Assembly (NCBI GenBank): GCA_020350825.1
Contig: CP070724.1
Coordinates: 1,236,914 to 1,300,913, forward strand
Reading direction: 5' to 3'
DNA: 64,000 nucleotides
Source of the DNA: Thermoplasmatales archaeon
GTDB lineage: Archaea > Thermoplasmatota > E2 > DHVEG-1
A program made the position numbers and the translations under genes. A model generated the notes under the pieces. That model worked only from the letters and a program-made list of their open reading frames with translations, was not told the origin of the DNA and ran no database searches. The stretch's first letter is position 1. Each line of letters begins with the position of its first letter. This document shows positions 17,693 through 26,954 of this stretch, piece by piece.

Positions 17693-18940
17693 TCAATCAA
17701 CTCTTACTTCTAAAGCTACAGCTGCACCTGTGTCACCAGCAGCACAGCCATCGAATAATCCATAACCTCCACCCTTTAACACTAACTCTTCGATTAGTTC
17801 TATTATTAGTCTTGCTCCTGTAGGTGCTTGTGGGTGACCATAGATAAGAGAAGAGCCAAAGTTGTTCATATTCTTCCAATCTATGTCCATTTCTCTACAG
17901 AAGTAAATGTCATTAACCGCAAAGGGATTATGTGTTTTGATAACATTTATGTCTTCAATTGATAAATCTATTTGTTTAAGGGCCATCTTAGCTGCTGGAA
18001 TTATTGCCATTGCCATAAAACCCTTTTTTGCTCGTCCTTCCCCAAATGATAAAACTTTGATTTCTATTTTTTTATCTTTGCTTAGCTGTTTTGCCTTTTC
18101 ACGAGTAGTTACAATAATACCACAATTTGCATCTGCTGGATGAGTTTGAGTTCCAAAGGTAACCGTACCATTTGGCAATACTGGCTTGAGTTTTTGGAGA
18201 CCTTCCAATGTTGTTGGATAAATGCCTTTATCTCCATCTATTGTTGCTAAAACTTTTCGGCCTTTTCTATCTTTGATATCAATAGGAGTAATCATATATC
18301 TTTTTTGGAAAGCTCTGTCATCTTTAAGAGCCTCTTGGTATTGATTATAACGTAAAAATGTAATTTTATCTTGTTCTTCTCTCGTAATTCCTGCTTCTTT
18401 TGCAACGTTTTCAGCAGTCTCAACCATAGCATTCTTGGCAAATGGGTCATTACCAAAGTTGTCCCAAACCCAACTTTCCTTGTCCTGTGTTGCCCCTGGA
18501 GCCTCTGGGTTTGGATAAACAAGTAGTGGACCATTAGAACATCGATCACCATAAACAACAAGTATGTTCTTTCGTAGTCCCGCCTCTATACCTAATGCAG
18601 CTAACTCAACACATCTTGCACCAGTAGCACATGCTTGTCCCACCATGGGACCAGTGATATGCTCAGCACCTATCATACCTGCTAGCCAAGGTGTGCCATA
18701 GAAACTTGATATCTGAGGAATTGTTATTCCAAAAATAAGTTCATCAAACTCCTTAGGAGATATTTTTCCCTCTTGCAAAAATCTATTCCCGACATCTGCA
18801 GCAAACTTTATTGTATGAAGGTTCTGAAAACTTCCTTGCCAGGTGCAGAATGGTGTGCTCCAATAACCACCGTATGGAATATATACATTCTTGAAGACCT
18901 TCATTTCTCCTTGCCTCTTCTTTGGTTTATTACTACTCAT
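17693..18940 (-). CDS. Acetyl-CoA acyltransferase (type II thiolase)
   Basis: 415 residues from the ATG at 18940, which has a GGGGGAAGGTG Shine-Dalgarno region and begins after the etfA stop at 18960; the longer frame to 18994 would overlap etfA. The nucleophile is in GQACATGARC, the histidine in IYGHPQAPTGARL and the second cysteine in FDGCAAGDTGAAVALE, so all thiolase catalytic residues are present. It has no DUF35 partner, unlike the two other thiolase-like genes in the window. With the fused dehydrogenase/hydratase 41 bases downstream it would cleave 3-oxopimeloyl-CoA to glutaryl-CoA or acetoacetyl-CoA to acetyl-CoA. Confidence 0.9.
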   Translation of the reverse strand: MSSNKPKKRQGEMKVFKNVYIPYGGYWSTPFCTWQGSFQNLHTIKFAADVGNRFLQEGKISPKEFDELIFGITIPQISSFYGTPWLAGMIGAEHITGPMVGQACATGARCVELAALGIEAGLRKNILVVYGDRCSNGPLLVYPNPEAPGATQDKESWVWDNFGNDPFAKNAMVETAENVAKEAGITREEQDKITFLRYNQYQEALKDDRAFQKRYMITPIDIKDRKGRKVLATIDGDKGIYPTTLEGLQKLKPVLPNGTVTFGTQTHPADANCGIIVTTREKAKQLSKDKKIEIKVLSFGEGRAKKGFMAMAIIPAAKMALKQIDLSIEDINVIKTHNPFAVNDIYFCREMDIDWKNMNNFGSSLIYGHPQAPTGARLIIELIEELVLKGGGYGLFDGCAAGDTGAAVALEVRVD

Positions 18941-18959
18941 AAAAACACCTTCCCCCTTT

Positions 18960-20153
18960 TCAATCCTTACTAAGGTTTTTCTTAAGTTCATCATTCAATA
19001 TGGGTACAACCTCAAAGAGGTCCCCTACAATACCACAATCTGCAATATCAAAGATCGGTGCCTCTGGATCCGTATTAATAGCTATAATAGTATCAGAACT
19101 TTTCATACCAACTTGATGCTGAATCTTACCGGAGATACCACACGCAATATATAACTTTGGTGACACAGTCTTTCCACTTTGACCCACTTGATCCGATCGT
19201 GGCCTCCAGCCAGCATCAACCGCCGCTCTTGACGCACCCACTACTCCATTAATTGTTTCAGCTAGGTCTTCCAAAATTTTAAAATTTTCAGCAGAGTCCA
19301 TACCTCTACCACCGGAGATAACAATATCTGCCTCATCTAAACTCTTGGTACCTGATTCAGTTGTCTTAATGATCTCTTTTATTATAATCCTCATAGCTTT
19401 AGGATCTATATCTACAGGTATCGATATGATCTCTGCTTTTCGGGAAGAATCTGGACTCTGAACCTTCATTACGTTTGGCCGAATAGTAGCCATTTGAGGA
19501 CGGGCACTCGGTGAGATAATATCGGCCATAATATTCCCACCAAAAGCTGGTCTAGTTTGCAGAAGTAAACCATCTTTAATCGATAAACCTGTACAATCTG
19601 CAGTAAGACCTACTTCCAAAGCAGCGGCAACACGTGGAGCTAAATCTCTACCCAAATGAGTCGCAGGGAAAAGTACGATATTAGGCTTATACTTCAATAT
19701 CAAACCTGTTAATATTCCTGCATAATTACTGGTATTGTACTGAATGAGATTCTCGTTCTCAGCTGTGTAGATTACGTCTACACCATAAGCTGCTATATCA
19801 TCACATAGATGTTTGACTTTTCCACCAAGGATTACTGCCCCTACTCTCTCACCCAAAGTGTCAGCGATCTCTCGAGCTTTGGTAGCGAGTTCAAAGCTCA
19901 CTTTCTTAATATCCTTTTCACGGAGTTCTACAAAAATCCAAACATCCTTATACTCTGAGAGGTCTTTATCACTCGGTTTTGGTCTCTCAAGGAGTATAGC
20001 ATCAAACTTACATATTTCCACACAAGATCCACAAAGGGTACAGTTTGCTTCAATCTCGGCCTTCTTATCCTTGATATTGATCGCAGCAAAAGGACATGCT
20101 TTAACACATAACCCACATCCTGTACATTTATCAAGAATAATCTCTATACCCAC
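18960..20153 (-). CDS. etfA: Electron transfer flavoprotein alpha subunit with N-terminal two-cluster ferredoxin domain
   Basis: 397 residues. An N-terminal 2x[4Fe-4S] ferredoxin domain has C10, C13, C16, C20 and C38, C41, C44, C48. It is followed by the ETF alpha/beta-fold domain and the FAD-binding C-terminal domain (SGGRGMDSAENF, GASRAAVDAGW, QVGQSGKTVSPKLYIACGISG). ETF alpha subunits with such a ferredoxin domain occur in anaerobes, for example in the caffeyl-CoA reductase/ETF complex. Encoded between etfB and a thiolase and downstream of an acyl-CoA dehydrogenase, it would accept electrons from acyl-CoA oxidation. The extra clusters suggest exchange with ferredoxin or a membrane acceptor. 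Confidence 0.93.
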   Translation of the reverse strand: MGIEIILDKCTGCGLCVKACPFAAINIKDKKAEIEANCTLCGSCVEICKFDAILLERPKPSDKDLSEYKDVWIFVELREKDIKKVSFELATKAREIADTLGERVGAVILGGKVKHLCDDIAAYGVDVIYTAENENLIQYNTSNYAGILTGLILKYKPNIVLFPATHLGRDLAPRVAAALEVGLTADCTGLSIKDGLLLQTRPAFGGNIMADIISPSARPQMATIRPNVMKVQSPDSSRKAEIISIPVDIDPKAMRIIIKEIIKTTESGTKSLDEADIVISGGRGMDSAENFKILEDLAETINGVVGASRAAVDAGWRPRSDQVGQSGKTVSPKLYIACGISGKIQHQVGMKSSDTIIAINTDPEAPIFDIADCGIVGDLFEVVPILNDELKKNLSKD

Positions 20154-20157
20154 ACCT

Positions 20158-20958
20158 TCACCTCTTTATTAGAGCCTCGTGTTTCAAAAGGATCTCCCCC
20201 AACTTCTTTGCAGCTTCCTTACCTTCTTTTTCTATAATTTCACATTCTCCGCGTGATGGCGGAGTATAAGTCTTTATAACTTGAGTAAATGATCCGTCTA
20301 AGCCAAATTTAGATTTGTCCCCTCCTAATTTTTCCGCATCCCAAATATTAAAAGGCTTCTTCTTAGCTTTTAATATTCTACTCATAGGAGGATTCCCTGG
20401 TTGAAATGATGTTGGAGGGAGAAGGGCTAACAGTAATGGTGCTTTAGCTTCAAGAATATGATACCCATCCTCCGTTTGTTTATGAATTGTAAGTTTGTGT
20501 TTATCATCTATCTCAATCTTTTCTACATAGGTTACCTGAGGCATGCCAAGTTGTTGCGCAATCTCAGGTCCTACCTGTGCTGTATCTCCATCTATGGCTT
20601 GCTGCCCACAAAAAACCATGTCAATTGATCCAAGTTTTCTAATAGCCTGAGCAAGCGTGTAAGCTGTAGCGAAGGTATCAGAGCCTGCAAATGCTTTATC
20701 AGAGATAAGCACTGCCTCATCTGCACCAAGAGCTAAACATTTCATTAATGCACTCCGTGCCTGTGGCGGACCCATTGTAATAACTATAACACTCCCATCG
20801 CCAATCTTCTCTTTTATCCTTACACATTCCTCAACTGCATAGTGATCATAAGGGTTCAAAATACTAGGTACACCATCCCTAACCAATGTGTGGGTTTTAG
20901 GATCAACCTTCACCTCTGTTGTGTCAGGTACTTGCTTTACACAGGCGACCAGCTTCAT
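20158..20958 (-). CDS. etfB: Electron transfer flavoprotein beta subunit
   Basis: 266 residues of the EtfB/FixA family: MKLVACVKQVPDTTEVKVDP at the N-terminus, NPYDHYAVEECVRIKE, and the family signature VFCGQQAIDGDTAQVGPEIAQQLGMPQ. It forms the heterodimer with EtfA, starting the pair with only four bases between its stop and the etfA ATG. Whether this ETF is bifurcating cannot be decided from the sequence by eye, although the ferredoxin-fused alpha subunit makes it worth testing. Confidence 0.93.
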   Translation of the reverse strand: MKLVACVKQVPDTTEVKVDPKTHTLVRDGVPSILNPYDHYAVEECVRIKEKIGDGSVIVITMGPPQARSALMKCLALGADEAVLISDKAFAGSDTFATAYTLAQAIRKLGSIDMVFCGQQAIDGDTAQVGPEIAQQLGMPQVTYVEKIEIDDKHKLTIHKQTEDGYHILEAKAPLLLALLPPTSFQPGNPPMSRILKAKKKPFNIWDAEKLGGDKSKFGLDGSFTQVIKTYTPPSRGECEIIEKEGKEAAKKLGEILLKHEALIKR

Positions 20959-20976
20959 TTCTATTCCTACGTAATG

Positions 20977-22176
20977 TTATCGATAGGCTAAAAAATCTTT
21001 GCCAAGCAATTCTCTAGCAATGATCAGCTTCATAATCTCTGAAGAACCTTCAGCAAGTGTAAACGAACGTACTGCCCGCCAGGCCTTCTGATCTTGACAT
21101 TCTTTAGTATATCCAAAAGCTCCCTGCCATTGCATAACATCATCGATAGCCTCAACAGCCCAAAATGGAGCAACAGACTTTGCCATGGCAATTGCCATGC
21201 TAACATCAAACCTCGAAGCTTTTCCCTGTAGTTCTTGATCAAATGTCCAAAGAGCCTTATAGCCTAAATCACGAAGTGCCTGTATTCTAACATGGTGTTC
21301 AGCTAGCTTGAATTGAATACCCTCATACTTTCCTATGGGTCTTCCAAATGCCTTACGCTCTTTAATATATGCAATTCCGTTTTCAAGAGCTTTAGCTGCA
21401 GCGCCGGCACATACAAGAGATATTAGACCACGTGCAAGCTCATACCCTTCATGTACAATATAGAACCCTTTATTTTCCTCCCCAATCAAATAATGTTTTG
21501 GAATCTCAACATTTTTTATGTCGAATCCACCACAAGAAATTGCTTCTCTACCGATATCTTCAACATAAGTAGGTGTTATACCTGGTGTATCCTTCAAAGG
21601 AAGATAAAACAAATTCATCCCTCTTGTACCCTTCTCAGGTGTCATTTTAGCAAGCGTAACATGTCCTCCGCCATATTCCACAGCTTCAGCCACACCACTG
21701 ATATACATCTTCTCTCCGTTGACAACGTATTTATCCCCTTTTTTACTAATCTTGGTTTTCATAGAGCCTAAGTCTGATCCAATATCTGATTCAGTTGTAG
21801 CTATACCTATAATTTGTTCCCCTTTAATTGCCTTAGGTAAGATTTCCTTTTTTGCCTCCTCGGTCCCATATTTATTGAGTACGTGTCCCCAAGAGGTGCC
21901 TACTAAAAACAGAACTGGAATTGAACAGCTAGGATCTGCCCTGGCCAACTCTTCAACCGCAATCCCGGCCGTTACTACATCAGTGCCTAAACCACCATAT
22001 TCGGGATCTATCACCATACCAAGGAGTTCAAAATTCGCCAATGCCTTTATGATATCCTTCGGCATTTTTCTTGTATCTTCTAATTTTTCAGTTTTTGGTA
22101 CAATTTCACTTGCGCAAAATTCTTTCATACTTTCTCTAAATAGTTCTTGCTCTTCTGAAAATCTATAATCAACTAT
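20977..22176 (-). CDS. Acyl-CoA dehydrogenase, apparent ATA start (candidate glutaryl- or pimeloyl-CoA dehydrogenase)
   Basis: Flavoprotein of the acyl-CoA dehydrogenase family; the C-terminal block TLAEGSSEIMKLIIARELLG holds the probable catalytic glutamate. The first in-frame ATG, at 22128, starts in mid-helix (MKEFCASEIVPKTE). Upstream codons in the same frame read VDYRFSEEQELFRES, the standard family N-terminus. No ATG, GTG or TTG fits. An ATA at 22176-22174 lies eight bases after AAAGGGGG, giving 399 residues. First gene of the operon with etfB, etfA, thiolase and the fused dehydrogenase/hydratase. A substrate such as glutaryl-CoA fits the pathway but is inference. Confidence 0.87.
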   Translation of the reverse strand: MVDYRFSEEQELFRESMKEFCASEIVPKTEKLEDTRKMPKDIIKALANFELLGMVIDPEYGGLGTDVVTAGIAVEELARADPSCSIPVLFLVGTSWGHVLNKYGTEEAKKEILPKAIKGEQIIGIATTESDIGSDLGSMKTKISKKGDKYVVNGEKMYISGVAEAVEYGGGHVTLAKMTPEKGTRGMNLFYLPLKDTPGITPTYVEDIGREAISCGGFDIKNVEIPKHYLIGEENKGFYIVHEGYELARGLISLVCAGAAAKALENGIAYIKERKAFGRPIGKYEGIQFKLAEHHVRIQALRDLGYKALWTFDQELQGKASRFDVSMAIAMAKSVAPFWAVEAIDDVMQWQGAFGYTKECQDQKAWRAVRSFTLAEGSSEIMKLIIARELLGKDFLAYR

Positions 22177-22197
22177 CTTAACAACCCCCTTTGGTTT

Positions 22198-22244
22198 AAT
22201 AAGTTTATAGGGTATAATTGGTTCGGTATAATAAGTTTATTATA
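22198..22244. promoter_or_regulatory. Palindrome and direct repeat upstream of the acyl-CoA dehydrogenase/ETF operon
   Basis: A perfect inverted repeat TATAATAA-GT-TTATTATA spans 22227-22244, 51 bases upstream of the proposed operon start. Its core AATAAGTTTAT is repeated at 22198-22208, 32 bases away, about three helical turns. A 14-bp stretch of the palindrome recurs at 25623-25636 in front of another catabolic operon. The element overlaps the likely TATA region, so it could be a repressor site; AT-richness weakens the inference. Confidence 0.45.
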
Positions 22245-22397
22245 AGCACAACTATAAACTGTTTATCCTCTCGAAAATATCATCGACATTATAACAAAAG
22301 ATAGAGATTTACATAGTTAGTTTTATACTATTATATCTATCTTTTTTAATGATAATGTTTTAAAAGATGCTGTTTTAACCGAGTTTATGACGTAATC

Positions 22398-23537
22398 TCA
22401 TAGGCCTAAACGTTTTGCGATAACAATCCTTTGAATCTCCGAGGTTCCCTCACCAATCTGACTAAGTTTAATATCTCTGAAATATCTCTCTAATGGACGA
22501 TCTCTCATATAACCATATCCACCATGAATCTGAATAGCATTTCTTGTCGCTCGCATAGCTATTTCAGATGCAAATAACTTTGCTATGGCTGCCTCCTTAC
22601 TAAAAGACATATTATTATCCTCTAAGTATGCAGCGCGATACACCAATAAACGAGCTGCTTCAATCTCAGTTGCCATGTCAGCAATCATCCACTGAATCGC
22701 CTGGAATTTACCAATTGGACGTCCGAACTGCTCTCGTTGTTTAGCATATGCAATACTATCCTCAAGAGCACCGCGTGCAATGCCAACGGACATAGCACCA
22801 ACAGCAGTACGACCACGATCAAGAGTGTCCATCACACCATAAAAACCCTTGTCCTTTTCACCAAGAATATTTTCCTTGGGAACATGACAATCCTCAAATA
22901 TGAGTTCAGCAGTTTTACTACCACGAAGCCCAAGCTTATCCTCCAATTGACCAACTTTAAAACCAGGAGTATCTTTCTCTAAAATAAATGCACTTATACC
23001 CTTTGTACCCTTCGTCTTATCAGTCTTAGCCATCACAATGATAGCCTCGGCGATATCTCCACTAGTGATAAACTGCTTAGTTCCGTTTAACACCCATTCA
23101 TCACCATCAATAACAGCAGTAGTCTGAATTCCTCCTACGTCAGATCCAGCGTTTGGTTCAGTGATTGCCAAGGCCGTAAAAGCTTCACCGCCTGTAAGTC
23201 TTGGTAGATACTTTTTACGTTGCTCTTCAGTACCTGCCTCATAAATATAACCATTACCTAGTGTGTTATGTGCTTCAATAGTTATACCCGTAGATCCACA
23301 TAACCGTGAAATCTCCTCAAGAGCAATCATATAACAGATCTTATCAATCCCAGCTCCACCGTACTTCTTAGGAACCGTCATACCCATAAGACCAAGTTTA
23401 CCCATTTTCTTGTACATATCCCATGGGAAGTACTCTTCTTTATCAATTTTCGAGGCAAGTGGTTTTATCTCCTTTTCACAGAATTTTCGCACAGTTTTTT
23501 GAAATAATTTCTGCTCTTCAGTCATTTCAAAGTCCAC
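22398..23537 (-). CDS. Acyl-CoA dehydrogenase, short-chain type
   Basis: 379 residues, full length for the family. [24 protein letters not shown] opens the N-terminal helical domain; the FAD/substrate loop is [20 protein letters not shown] and [17 protein letters not shown]; the C-terminus [17 protein letters not shown] contains the expected catalytic glutamate of short-chain enzymes. It stands alone, divergent from the acetyl-CoA-synthetase-like gene, and is distinct in sequence from the ETF-linked dehydrogenase at 20977. Butyryl-CoA or a similar short acyl-CoA is the probable substrate and the ETF encoded nearby the probable acceptor. Confidence 0.9.
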   Translation of the reverse strand: MDFEMTEEQKLFQKTVRKFCEKEIKPLASKIDKEEYFPWDMYKKMGKLGLMGMTVPKKYGGAGIDKICYMIALEEISRLCGSTGITIEAHNTLGNGYIYEAGTEEQRKKYLPRLTGGEAFTALAITEPNAGSDVGGIQTTAVIDGDEWVLNGTKQFITSGDIAEAIIVMAKTDKTKGTKGISAFILEKDTPGFKVGQLEDKLGLRGSKTAELIFEDCHVPKENILGEKDKGFYGVMDTLDRGRTAVGAMSVGIARGALEDSIAYAKQREQFGRPIGKFQAIQWMIADMATEIEAARLLVYRAAYLEDNNMSFSKEAAIAKLFASEIAMRATRNAIQIHGGYGYMRDRPLERYFRDIKLSQIGEGTSEIQRIVIAKRLGL

Positions 23538-23571
23538 GATAACCCCATACCGAGATATGCAAAGAGTCTTT

Positions 23572-23589
23572 AAAGTTACTTATAACTTT
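23572..23589. promoter_or_regulatory. Inverted repeat in a divergent promoter region
   Basis: AAAGTTA-CTTA-TAACTTT is a 7-bp perfect inverted repeat between the leftward acyl-CoA dehydrogenase (start 23537) and the rightward ligase (start 23648). Its position is suited to joint control of both genes. No regulator can be named. Confidence 0.35.
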
Positions 23590-23647
23590 TATCGAAGATT
23601 TTTTGTATACACAGTCGTTTCTTATGATAGCTGAGGGGAGTTGTAGT

Positions 23648-25582
23648 ATGGACGAAGTTGTGTGGGAACCGACAGATGAGTATGTTGAGAAAGCAAACAT
23701 AACGAGATTCATGAAAAAATATGATATTAAAGATTATGAAGAATTAATAAAGAGATCGACTGACGATCTCGAATGGTTTTGGGATGCAGTTATAGAAGAC
23801 TTGGGTATTGAATGGTTTCAGCCATATGAAAAGGTTCTTGATGATTCTGATGGAATACAGTGGACTAAATGGTTTATTGGTGGCAAAATAAACATCGTCC
23901 ATAATTGTCTTGATAAACATGTGAAATCTGATAAAAAAAATAATATCGCCATTACTTGGGAGAATGAGAAGGGTGATATACGAAAGTTAACCTATAACGA
24001 CCTATACAAAGAAGTTAATAGATTTGCAAATGCTCTAAAAGAAATGGGTATAACAAAAGGTGACAGAGTCGGTATATATATGCCGATGATTCCTGAAATT
24101 GTCATTGGGTTTTTAGCGGTGATAAAGATTGGTGCAATAAGCATACCTATATTCTCAGGTTTTGGAGGACATGCACTTGCATCCCGGTTAGATATTGCTG
24201 GAGCTAAAGTTCTCCTTACTACCGATGGTTCCATCAGAAGAGGCAAATCGTTAGAAATAAAAAAAGAGGTAGATAAAGGCGTTGCTACAGTATCTACTTT
24301 AGAACATGTGGTTGTCTATAAACACCTTGGATTAGAAGTACCATGGAATGATGGTAGAGATATCTGGTGGGAAGATATAACTTCAAATCAAGTAGATGAA
24401 TGTGAAACATTGCAGATGGATTCTGAAGACAATGCAATGATCATATTTTCTTCAGGAACAACAGGTAGACCCAAAGGAACAGTTCATACCCATGGCGGAG
24501 CTCTTGTTCAGATAGGGAAAGAACTTGGGTATTATTTTGACACTAAGGAAAATGATGTATTTTTCTGGCTAACTGACATAGGATGGATGATGGGACCCTG
24601 GATGATCATCGGTGTTCAGAATTTTGGTGGCAATATTGTTATATTCGAGGGGGCGCCCAATTATCCCTACCCAGATAGGTTATGGGAGCTTATTGAAAAA
24701 CAAAAAATAACAACATTTGGCATTTCACCAACAGCTATACGTTTACTAATGAGATACGGAGACAAGTGGGCTAAGAAGCATGATCTTAGCTCTCTAAGAT
24801 TTTTAGGGTCCACCGGTGAGCCTTGGGACCCTGATTCATGGAATTGGTTTTTTGAAAAAATTGGTGGTAAAAAACTACCGATCATAAATATCTCAGGTGG
24901 TACAGAGATTATTGGATGTTTCTTATCACCACTTCCAATCACTTCACTGAAACCCTGTACACTCCGCGGCCCAGGTTTAGGGATGGATATCGATGTCTTT
25001 GATGATAACGGAAACCCAATAAGAGGAGAGATGGGACATCTTGTCGCAAAGAAACCTGCACCATCAATGACACGAGGATTCTGGAATGAGCCAAATCGGT
25101 ATATAGATACATATTGGTCAAAATGGCCAAATGTATGGTATCATGGGGACTGGGCTAAAATAGATGAAGATGGATATTGGTCTCTTCACGGAAGAAGTGA
25201 TGATACTATCAAGGTAGCTGGAAGGCGAACAGGACCAGCTGAAATTGAAGCTGCACTTATCGAACACCCTGCGGTATCAGAGGCAGCAATAATAGGAGTT
25301 CCAGATGATATAAAAGGAGAAGATATCGTTTGTTTTGTTGTCTTGAAGCCAAAGCACAAACCAGATGAAACTCTTAGAGAAGAGCTTAAAGAACAAGTGG
25401 TAAAAATAATGGGAAAAACACTAAAACCACGTGATATAAAATTTGTAAACGATTTACCAAAAACAAGATCTGCAAAAATTGTCAGAGGAATAATAAAAGC
25501 AATATTCCTTGGAAAAGATGTTGGTGATATTTCGTCAATTGAGAATCTCAAAGCGGTGGAAGAGATAAAAAATGCTACCTAA
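23648..25582 (+). CDS. Acetyl-CoA synthetase-like AMP-forming ligase
   Basis: 644 residues from the ATG at 23648, which follows GGGGAG; upstream in-frame starts lack a ribosome site. ANL ligase of the Acs/propionyl-CoA synthetase branch: N-terminal WFQPYEKVLDDSDG...WFIGGKINIVHNCLDKH, P-loop IIFSSGTTGRPKGTVHTHGG, WLTDIGWMMGPW, GGTEIIG, hinge YHGDWAKIDEDGYWSLHGRSDDTIKVAGRRTGPAEIE, and the catalytic lysine in PKTRSAKIVRGII. It activates a short-chain acid such as acetate or propionate. In this island it could recycle acetate or activate an exogenous acid. Separate transcription from a divergent promoter is likely. Confidence 0.88.
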   Translation: MDEVVWEPTDEYVEKANITRFMKKYDIKDYEELIKRSTDDLEWFWDAVIEDLGIEWFQPYEKVLDDSDGIQWTKWFIGGKINIVHNCLDKHVKSDKKNNIAITWENEKGDIRKLTYNDLYKEVNRFANALKEMGITKGDRVGIYMPMIPEIVIGFLAVIKIGAISIPIFSGFGGHALASRLDIAGAKVLLTTDGSIRRGKSLEIKKEVDKGVATVSTLEHVVVYKHLGLEVPWNDGRDIWWEDITSNQVDECETLQMDSEDNAMIIFSSGTTGRPKGTVHTHGGALVQIGKELGYYFDTKENDVFFWLTDIGWMMGPWMIIGVQNFGGNIVIFEGAPNYPYPDRLWELIEKQKITTFGISPTAIRLLMRYGDKWAKKHDLSSLRFLGSTGEPWDPDSWNWFFEKIGGKKLPIINISGGTEIIGCFLSPLPITSLKPCTLRGPGLGMDIDVFDDNGNPIRGEMGHLVAKKPAPSMTRGFWNEPNRYIDTYWSKWPNVWYHGDWAKIDEDGYWSLHGRSDDTIKVAGRRTGPAEIEAALIEHPAVSEAAIIGVPDDIKGEDIVCFVVLKPKHKPDETLREELKEQVVKIMGKTLKPRDIKFVNDLPKTRSAKIVRGIIKAIFLGKDVGDISSIENLKAVEEIKNAT

Positions 25583-25622
25583 AATAATAATTTAGCATTC
25601 TAATAAAAAGAAAACATTTTTC

Positions 25623-25640
25623 AATAAACTTATTATTATA
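25623..25640. promoter_or_regulatory. AATAAACTTATTAT element upstream of the second thiolase/DUF35 operon
   Basis: The 14 bases AATAAACTTATTAT (25623-25636) are identical to the reverse complement of 22228-22241 inside the palindrome before the acyl-CoA dehydrogenase/ETF operon. The element lies 63-80 bases upstream of the ATG at 25703. A shared regulator is possible; so is chance in AT-rich promoter sequence. Confidence 0.35.
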
Positions 25641-25702
25641 CCTCTTTGTAATACGTGGGGACTTTATAGTTTTTTTTAACCCTATAAGGAGAGATACTGA
25701 AT

Positions 25703-26953
25703 ATGTTAAGAAAAGTATGTATTGTTGGAGGAGCAACCACACCATTTGATTATGGTCCAACTGGCTTTGAAAGTATAGAAGGAGGAGCAGCTGAATGTGT
25801 ACGAGAAACACAGCGAGATATCCCAGAGTTTTCTCTACGAGATATCGATTTAATGATTTATTCACATTTTTCAGTACATTTTGGACATCAACTAGCTGCT
25901 GAATGGATTATTCATGATCATCTTGGACTAGTAGGAATTCCTCATTATCGGGTTGAAAACGGAGGAAACACTGGTGGCTCAGCATTATATGCTGCTGCAT
26001 TAGCAGTGATGTCTGGTCATCATGATGTTGTTGGAGTTGTTGGCTGGGAAACCATGGATTCCGTATCACAGTCGCAGGGTAGTGAATTTATTGCCATGGC
26101 GTCTGATATACGATACGAACTTATAGTTGGGGGTATCTACCCCATTTATTATGCTGCAATGGCGAACAAATGGATGAAGGATAATAATGTTACCGAAGAG
26201 GATGTTGCGTCTATTAGTGCGAAAAACAGGAATAACGCTATGGATAATCCTAAGGCTCAGTGGTATCGAAACGAACACAAATACATAACCGTGGAGGATG
26301 TAATGAACTCTCGTCTCATTTCTTATCCAATTAAGAAATATGATTGTTGCCTTATGTCCCGGGGAGTAGCCTTTGTTCTCGTATGTTCAGAAGAATATGC
26401 TAAAAAGGTTAATCCTGATGGTTATGTTACCATCGATGGTATGGGCCTGTCCAGCTGTACCATCCGTGCTGGTGATCGATTAAACTTTCCTGGGTGGACT
26501 GAACGTTATGGTTCTGGTTATCCTGAGATGACTGAGTTTGGCGCATGCAGAAATGCAGCAGATCAGGCGTATAAAATGGCGGATATCAAGAACCCACTAA
26601 ATGAAATTGACTTCGGAGAAATCCATGACGCGTTTTCCACTTCAGAAGCTCAGATATATAAAGCGCTGTATCTCGCCGATGAAAACAATATTGCTCAATT
26701 CTTACGTGATAAAACTACTCATATGTATGGAGAGATACCTATGAATCCTGGTGGGGGGTTAATGGGATATGGCCATCCTGTTGGTGCCACCGGACTTATG
26801 AGCGCGATAGAATGTTTCTACCAGTTATCGGGTATGATTCCACAGAAACACCTTAGTAAAAAAACTGAGGTATCTGACCCAGAATGTGGGATAGTAAACA
26901 GCCATGCTGGTACTGGGACTAGCATCTCTAACTTTATAATCAGGAGGGTTTAA
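25703..26953 (+). CDS. Thiolase-like protein lacking the nucleophilic cysteine
   Basis: 416-residue thiolase-fold protein. Aligned by eye with the thiolase at 7900, the active-site block EAACASGSAA corresponds here to ENGGNTGGSA (residues 85-94), so the nucleophilic cysteine is replaced by glycine (about G88). The histidine blocks EIHDAFSTSE and GYGHPVGATG are kept, and the C-terminal SHAGTGTSISNF has no cysteine. Followed one base later by a DUF35 Zn-ribbon gene. It may catalyse a C-C bond reaction without a covalent acyl enzyme, or act as a structural or regulatory thiolase homologue. A GGAGAG Shine-Dalgarno sequence precedes the ATG. Confidence 0.85.
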   Translation: MLRKVCIVGGATTPFDYGPTGFESIEGGAAECVRETQRDIPEFSLRDIDLMIYSHFSVHFGHQLAAEWIIHDHLGLVGIPHYRVENGGNTGGSALYAAALAVMSGHHDVVGVVGWETMDSVSQSQGSEFIAMASDIRYELIVGGIYPIYYAAMANKWMKDNNVTEEDVASISAKNRNNAMDNPKAQWYRNEHKYITVEDVMNSRLISYPIKKYDCCLMSRGVAFVLVCSEEYAKKVNPDGYVTIDGMGLSSCTIRAGDRLNFPGWTERYGSGYPEMTEFGACRNAADQAYKMADIKNPLNEIDFGEIHDAFSTSEAQIYKALYLADENNIAQFLRDKTTHMYGEIPMNPGGGLMGYGHPVGATGLMSAIECFYQLSGMIPQKHLSKKTEVSDPECGIVNSHAGTGTSISNFIIRRV

Positions 26954-26954
26954 A

